From positions 1 through 9,322 of the forward strand of contig CAMDCC010000100.1 of NCBI GenBank assembly GCA_945889545.1: DNA of 9,322 bases. The letters run 5' to 3'. The number at the start of each line of letters is the position of its first letter. Position 1 is the stretch's first letter. The position numbers were made by a program, and so were the translations under genes. Below the pieces are notes generated by a model, which saw nothing but the letters and a program-made list of their open reading frames with translations, ran no database searches and was not told the DNA's origin. Below, one piece after another: positions 5,717-9,322 of this stretch. This DNA is from Bifidobacterium breve (lineage in GTDB: Bacteria > Actinomycetota > Acidimicrobiia > IMCC26256 > PALSA-555).

Positions 5717-6898
5717 ATGGCAGCCAAGACCAAGGTGGAGTACAAGGTCGTCTCGACCGACGGGCACGCGTTGGAGTCGCCCGACATGTGGGAGAAGTAC
5801 CTCCCGAAGAAGTTCCACGACATCATGCCCAAGCTCGTGAAGGACCCCAAGGGCGGCGACGCCTGGGAGCTCGTACCGGGCGCGCCGCCGATGGCGATCG
5901 GGCTCGTCACCAACGCCGGTGAGTTCGGCAAGCGGTACGAAGACCTCGAGTGGTACGGCTCGTCGTACGACAACATCCGGGCCGGGGCGTTCGACGGCAA
6001 GGCCCGCCTCGAGGAGCAAGACATCGACGGCGTCGACGCCGAGGTGCTCTACCCGTCGCAGCGCACGATGAACACGTTCATGGGCCAACCCGACGACGAG
6101 TACCACCTCGCCGGGGTCGATGCGTACAACCAGTGGATGCACGACGAGTTCATGGCCAACGACCCGGCGCGACTCATCGGGCTGTACCAGACGCCGTGCG
6201 TCGACGTCGCCACCTCAGTCGCGAAGCTGCACGAGGCCAAGAAGCTCGGGTACCACGGGATGATCCTGTCGGCCTGGCCGTCGGGGAACCCCGAGGTCTC
6301 CGACGACGACGACCCGTACTGGGCTGCGGCCGAGGAAGAGCAGATGCCGATCCACATCCATGTGGGCTTCGGACTCGCCGGGGGTCGCCAGAAGGGCGAG
6401 GCGCGCTCGGCCGACGGCACGCGCGTGCCCGAGTTCCTGAACCGCCTTCCCAACATGCAGACGATGGGCGGCGCGGTCGCGGGCGCGTCGGAATGGATGT
6501 CGAAGCTCATCTACTCCGAGATGTTCGACCGGTTCCCAGGGCTCCAGATGGTCGCGGCCGAGGTGGGCGCCGGATGGGTGCCGAACTTCCTCGAGCACAT
6601 GGACGATCACTATTGGCGCAACCGCACGTGGACCGCGTCGGGCTTGAAGATGCTCCCGAGTGAGTACTTCCGCCGGAACTGGAAGGTCACGTTCATCCGT
6701 GAACCGTTCGCGGTCGCCGTGCGCCACTGGATCGGCATCGACAACATGATGTGGTCCAACGACTACCCGCACCACCGTCACGACTGGCCATACAGCCGAC
6801 GCATCATCGAAGAGTCGATGGGCGGCGTGCCCGAAGCCGAGAAGTACAAGATGATCTGCGGCAACGCTGTCGAGCTGTACCACCTCGACGCCCAGTGA
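5717..6898 (+). CDS. Amidohydrolase-2 family metal-dependent hydrolase
   Basis: The 393-residue protein is a full-length amidohydrolase-related TIM-barrel enzyme (PF04909). The metal ligands appear in order: STDGH near the N-terminus (Asp15, His17, the family's DxH), PIHIHVG (His213, His215) and WSNDYPHHRHDWP (Asp349). The family includes decarboxylases such as ACMSD and gamma-resorcylate decarboxylase as well as hydrolases; many actinobacterial copies of this roughly 390-residue subtype sit in aromatic, steroid or terpenoid degradation loci. The exact reaction cannot be read from the sequence. GGAGG lies six bases before the ATG. The stop at 6896-6898 lies in the first copy of a 14-bp tandem duplication that also supplies the next gene's start, so this gene and the oxidoreductase are co-transcribed. 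No signal peptide is seen. Confidence 0.88.
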   Translation: MAAKTKVEYKVVSTDGHALESPDMWEKYLPKKFHDIMPKLVKDPKGGDAWELVPGAPPMAIGLVTNAGEFGKRYEDLEWYGSSYDNIRAGAFDGKARLEEQDIDGVDAEVLYPSQRTMNTFMGQPDDEYHLAGVDAYNQWMHDEFMANDPARLIGLYQTPCVDVATSVAKLHEAKKLGYHGMILSAWPSGNPEVSDDDDPYWAAAEEEQMPIHIHVGFGLAGGRQKGEARSADGTRVPEFLNRLPNMQTMGGAVAGASEWMSKLIYSEMFDRFPGLQMVAAEVGAGWVPNFLEHMDDHYWRNRTWTASGLKMLPSEYFRRNWKVTFIREPFAVAVRHWIGIDNMMWSNDYPHHRHDWPYSRRIIEESMGGVPEAEKYKMICGNAVELYHLDAQ

Positions 6899-6912
6899 TC
6901 GACGCCCAGTGA
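6885..6912 (+). repeat. Perfect 14-bp tandem duplication at a stop/start junction
   Basis: TCGACGCCCAGTGA occurs at 6885-6898 and again at 6899-6912. The first copy ends with the amidohydrolase TGA. The second contains the GTG start of the oxidoreductase (6909-6911). With a single copy, the two genes would overlap as GTGA, the usual arrangement for coupled translation. Confidence 0.9.
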
Positions 6913-7892
6913 AGGCACTGCGGTGCAACGCGTATGGACCCGTGGACGGTGACGGCCTGGTGGTCGAGGACGTGCCGGCGCCGGTGCCCGGTGCGCTCGA
7001 AGTGCTGGTCGACATTCACGCGGCGGCAGTGAACTTCCCCGACGTGCTGTTGGTCCAGGACCTCTACCAGATCTCGGCACCAGTCCCATTCACACCGGGC
7101 AGCGAATTTGCCGGCGTCGTTCGGGAGGTCGGCGCGGAGGTGCACACCTTCGCTGTCGGCGACCGCGTGATGGGCACCGGGTTGATCGGCGCGTTCGCCG
7201 AGCAGATCGCCATGCCAGCCACGTCGATCACCAAGATTCCCGACGGCGTCGACTTTCGAGCCGCCGCCGCGTTCGGTGTCGTGTACTTCACCGCGTACCA
7301 CTCGCTGCGCAGCGTCGCCGACGTGCAACCCGGCGAGTGGGTGGCCGTGCTCGGCGCGGCCGGTGGCGTCGGACTCGCGTGCGTCGAGGTGGCCCAGCTC
7401 TTGGGCGCGAAGGTGCTCGCGGCCGCGTCGTCCGACGCCAAGCTCGATGTGTGTCGCGAACGAGGGGCCGCGGCGGTCGTGAACTACGCGACCGAGGATC
7501 TCAAGGTTCGCCTCAAGGAGCTCACCGAAGGTGGTGCCCACGTGGTCATCGACCCGGTGGGCGGCCCGTACGCGGAGCAAGCGCTGCGATCGACTCGCTT
7601 CGGTGGCCGGTTCGTGACCGTCGGGTTCGCGTCGGGCGAGATCCCGCGCATCCCGCTCAACCTCGTGCTGCTCAAGGGCATGGTCATCATGGGCTTCGAG
7701 TTCCTCAGCTTCGCTACCCACGCACCCGAAGCCGCCCGGCGAGATCGCGTCGAGCTGCTCGCCCATCTCGAGAACGGAAACATCCAGCCCCACGTCTCGA
7801 ACTCGTATCCCCTCGAGCAGGCCGCCGCCGCGCTCCGCGAGGTCGCAGAACGCCGCGCCACTGGGAAGGTCCTGGTCGAGCCCGGAGCCTGA
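6909..7892 (+). CDS. NADPH:quinone oxidoreductase-like MDR family protein
   Basis: This 327-residue protein is a zinc-free medium-chain dehydrogenase/reductase of the quinone-oxidoreductase type. It has the N-terminal GroES-like domain with AAVNFPDVL (39-47) and PFTPGSEFAGVV (60-71), and a Rossmann domain with VAVLGAAGGVGLACVEVAQL (145-164), followed by VIDPVGG (213-219) and GGRFVTVGF (232-240). The structural and catalytic zinc cysteines of alcohol dehydrogenases are absent. Such enzymes reduce quinones or enones with NADPH. The GTG start has no Shine-Dalgarno; it lies ten bases past the amidohydrolase stop within a 14-bp duplication, so translation probably depends on reinitiation by ribosomes finishing the upstream gene. 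The partner gene suggests a role in the same catabolic route, but no substrate can be named. Confidence 0.88.
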   Translation: MKALRCNAYGPVDGDGLVVEDVPAPVPGALEVLVDIHAAAVNFPDVLLVQDLYQISAPVPFTPGSEFAGVVREVGAEVHTFAVGDRVMGTGLIGAFAEQIAMPATSITKIPDGVDFRAAAAFGVVYFTAYHSLRSVADVQPGEWVAVLGAAGGVGLACVEVAQLLGAKVLAAASSDAKLDVCRERGAAAVVNYATEDLKVRLKELTEGGAHVVIDPVGGPYAEQALRSTRFGGRFVTVGFASGEIPRIPLNLVLLKGMVIMGFEFLSFATHAPEAARRDRVELLAHLENGNIQPHVSNSYPLEQAAAALREVAERRATGKVLVEPGA

Positions 7893-7910
7893 GCCCCACG
7901 CTGGGTATAC

Positions 7911-7924
7911 CGAACGTGTGTTCG
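7911..7924. promoter_or_regulatory. LexA/SOS box upstream of the AlkB-like gene
   Basis: CGAACGTGTGTTCG is a perfect CGAAC-N4-GTTCG palindrome and fits the Gram-positive/actinobacterial LexA consensus CGAACRNRYGTTCG at every position. It lies in the short gap between the oxidoreductase stop and the alkB-like ATG, directly before a TACACT -10-like hexamer, where bound LexA would block RNA polymerase. The function of the downstream gene, alkylation repair, agrees with DNA-damage control. Confidence 0.8.
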
Positions 7925-7925
7925 A

Positions 7926-7931
7926 TACACT
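7926..7931 (+). promoter_or_regulatory. Probable -10 element of a leaderless alkB promoter
   Basis: TACACT matches the actinobacterial TANNNT -10 pattern and lies seven bases before the ATG at 7939, so transcription would begin at or next to the A of the start codon. There is no Shine-Dalgarno before this ATG, as expected for a leaderless mRNA. No clear -35 is visible at 17-18 bp; the LexA box fills that interval. Confidence 0.5.
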
Positions 7932-7938
7932 CGGCCCC

Positions 7939-8550
7939 ATGGCCGCAGTCCAACGAACGCTGCTCGGGGGCGACGAACCCCGCATCGATGGCGCCGTCCG
8001 GTTCGAGCGCACCGACCTCGGCGCCGGGTCGTGGGTCGAGATCGCGCGGAGCTGGTTGCACGGGGCCGACACGCTGCTCGACGCGCTGGCCGACGGCGTC
8101 GACTGGCAGTGCGGGCGGCGCTGGATGTACGACCGCATGGTCGACGATCCCCGGCTCTCGCGTCTGTACCGCCGCGACGACCCGGTGCCGCATCCGTCCT
8201 TTGCCACGATCCGTACCGAGCTCGTCGATCGATACGCCGTCGCCTTCGGCGGCTTCGGGCTCAACTACTACCGCGACGGGCGCGACAGCGTGGCCTTCCA
8301 CCGCGATCGCGAGCTGCGACGCCTCGACGACACGCTGATCGCCATCGTCACCCTCGGCGCGACGCGTCCGTTCCACCTGCGACCGCTCGGCGGCGGACGC
8401 TCGGTCGACCTACGCCCCGGCTCCGGCGACCTGCTCGTGATGGGCGGGCGGTGTCAGACCGCCTGGGAGCACGCGGTGCCCAAGACAGCGAGCGCGGGAC
8501 CGCGCATCAGCGTGACCCTGCGCTGGGCGTCGAATCCTCCTGCCGCCTAG
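7939..8550 (+). CDS. alkB: AlkB-like alpha-ketoglutarate/Fe(II)-dependent dioxygenase (alkylation repair)
   Basis: From the ATG the product is 203 residues, the usual size of actinobacterial AlkB homologues (PF13532). The core is intact: LNYYRDGRDSVAFHRDRE (108-125) gives the iron ligands His121 and Asp123, WEHAVPK (176-182) gives His178, and RISVTLRW (189-196) carries the two arginines (Arg189, Arg195) that bind 2-oxoglutarate or substrate, like RYNLTFR in E. coli AlkB. The family repairs N1-methyladenine and N3-methylcytosine by oxidative demethylation. An in-frame GTG at 7918 would add seven residues, but it overlaps the LexA box and would put the -10 hexamer inside the gene, so the ATG is preferred. 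The gene has its own SOS-type promoter despite the small gap to the oxidoreductase gene. Confidence 0.87.
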   Translation: MAAVQRTLLGGDEPRIDGAVRFERTDLGAGSWVEIARSWLHGADTLLDALADGVDWQCGRRWMYDRMVDDPRLSRLYRRDDPVPHPSFATIRTELVDRYAVAFGGFGLNYYRDGRDSVAFHRDRELRRLDDTLIAIVTLGATRPFHLRPLGGGRSVDLRPGSGDLLVMGGRCQTAWEHAVPKTASAGPRISVTLRWASNPPAA

Positions 8551-8557
8551 GTTGTGG

Positions 8558-8571
8558 CCTCCATTTGGAGG
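8558..8571 (+). promoter_or_regulatory. Hairpin that can mask the SDR ribosome binding site
   Basis: CCTCC (8558-8562), loop ATTT, and GGAGG (8567-8571) form a perfect five-pair stem. The GGAGG arm is the Shine-Dalgarno of the SDR gene, six bases before its ATG at 8579. The CCTCC arm repeats the anti-Shine-Dalgarno core of 16S rRNA, so it competes directly for the site. The stem is short, and a regulatory role is inferred. Confidence 0.5.
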
Positions 8572-8578
8572 GTGCGAC

Positions 8579-9322
8579 ATGACGGCGCCAACAAACATCG
8601 ACCTGCATGGCAAGACGGCACTCGTGACCGGCGCCTCGAAAGGCATCGGGTTCGCGATTGCCGATGCGTACGCGGTCGCGGGTGCGAACGTGATGCTCTC
8701 GTCGCGCAAGCAGGAGGCACTCTACGAGGCGGCCGGCACGATCTCCGGGCCTGGCGAGGTCGCCACCTTCGCCGCGAACGCCGGTGAACCGGACCAAGCC
8801 GCAGCGTGTGTAGCGGCAACCGTTGATCGTTTCGGATCGCTCGACATCCTCGTGAACAATGCGGCCACGAACACGCACCTCGGTCCTGCCATCGAGATCG
8901 ACCTGCCCAGGTTCGACAAGAACTTCCAGGTCAACGTGCGTGGGGCATTCGTTTGGATCCAAGAAGCGTGGCGAGCCGCCATGCAAGAACGTGGCGGATC
9001 GGTGATCAACGTCGTGTCGATCGGAGGGTTGCGGCACGACTCGGGGATCGGGATCTACAACGTGACGAAGGCTGCGCTCATCCACCTCACCAAGGTGCTC
9101 GCCGCCGAGCTCGCTCCCGGCGTGCGCGTGAACGCCATTGCTCCCGGCCTCGTGAAGACCGACTTCGCCCGCGCGCTCTGGGAGCCGGCTGAAGACGCGG
9201 TCTCTGCCACCATGCCGCTCAAGCGGCTGGGCGAACCCGACGACATCGCCGCCGCCGCGCTCTTCCTTGCGAGCGATCTGGCGTCGTGGATCACCGGCGA
9301 GACACTCGTCGTCGACGGCGGC
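8579..9322 (+). CDS. SDR family oxidoreductase (3' end cut by window)
   Basis: The frame runs from an ATG with GGAGGG upstream to the last base of the window, giving 248 residues; family members are about 250-260, so only a few C-terminal residues are missing. It is a classical short-chain dehydrogenase: cofactor motif VTGASKGIG (16-24), LVNNAA (91-96), catalytic Ser147, Tyr160 and Lys164 (YNVTK), then NAIAPGLVKT (185-194) and the C-terminal SWITGETLVVDGG of the FabG-like group. SSR at 41-43 after the second beta-strand suggests NADP(H) preference. The substrate is unknown. It lies 28 bp after the AlkB-like gene and may be read both from that SOS promoter and from upstream transcription. The product cannot be narrowed further. 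Confidence 0.9.
   Translation, partial: MTAPTNIDLHGKTALVTGASKGIGFAIADAYAVAGANVMLSSRKQEALYEAAGTISGPGEVATFAANAGEPDQAAACVAATVDRFGSLDILVNNAATNTHLGPAIEIDLPRFDKNFQVNVRGAFVWIQEAWRAAMQERGGSVINVVSIGGLRHDSGIGIYNVTKAALIHLTKVLAAELAPGVRVNAIAPGLVKTDFARALWEPAEDAVSATMPLKRLGEPDDIAAAALFLASDLASWITGETLVVDGG

Noticed and set aside
4715..6142. Long minus-strand extension of the VTC reading frame (up to 731 residues)
   Set aside because: It covers the opposite strand of the surE-like gene and the start of the amidohydrolase gene, has no recognisable domain, and the VTC protein has a well-placed GTG with a perfect ribosome binding site at 4721-4729.
7918..7938. GTG at 7918 as the alkB start
   Set aside because: It lies inside the LexA palindrome and upstream of the TACACT hexamer, has no ribosome binding site, and the seven extra residues match nothing in the family.
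6804..8264. 486-residue minus-strand open frame across three plus-strand genes
   Set aside because: It spans the amidohydrolase end, the whole oxidoreductase and most of alkB on the opposite strand, and has low-complexity composition and no motif.

Overview
The window is high-GC bacterial DNA with dense gene packing, GTG as well as ATG starts, strong GGAGG ribosome binding sites, a Gram-positive/actinobacterial-type LexA box and what look like leaderless starts. Together with the gene families present, this suggests an actinomycete; an Acidimicrobiia-like lineage is my guess. I see no RNA genes, CRISPR arrays or intact insertion sequences.

Left part (1-523): the 3' end of an alkaline-phosphatase-superfamily gene on + runs into a perfect 47-bp palindrome that it shares with the convergent minus-strand genes.

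Minus-strand block (542-4714, transcribed right to left): a soluble VTC-domain polyphosphate-polymerase-like protein, a four-helix DUF4956 membrane protein, a membrane-anchored CotH-family kinase, and an APH-fold phosphotransferase. The spacings are 30, 58 and 20 nt, so this reads as one operon. VTC, DUF4956 and CotH genes are found together in other bacteria, but their joint function is not settled.

Divergent region (4715-4891): about 180 bp separates the VTC gene from a plus-strand run.

Plus-strand block (4892-9322): an exported SurE-type phosphatase, an amidohydrolase-2 enzyme, an MDR-family quinone oxidoreductase, an AlkB-like 2-oxoglutarate/Fe(II) dioxygenase behind a LexA/SOS box, and an SDR oxidoreductase cut by the window edge. 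Amidohydrolase, oxidoreductase and SDR look like small-molecule catabolism; AlkB is a DNA-repair gene with its own promoter.

The most interesting unit is the VTC-DUF4956-CotH operon facing an exported SurE. It may be a split bacterial counterpart of the VTC polyphosphate polymerase/translocase, with a secreted kinase and a secreted phosphatase acting outside the membrane. Smaller points of interest are the SOS box joined to a leaderless alkB start, a 14-bp tandem duplication that pulled apart a stop/start overlap, a hairpin that can hide the SDR ribosome binding site, the 47-bp palindrome, and a 16-nt periodic spacer inside the operon.
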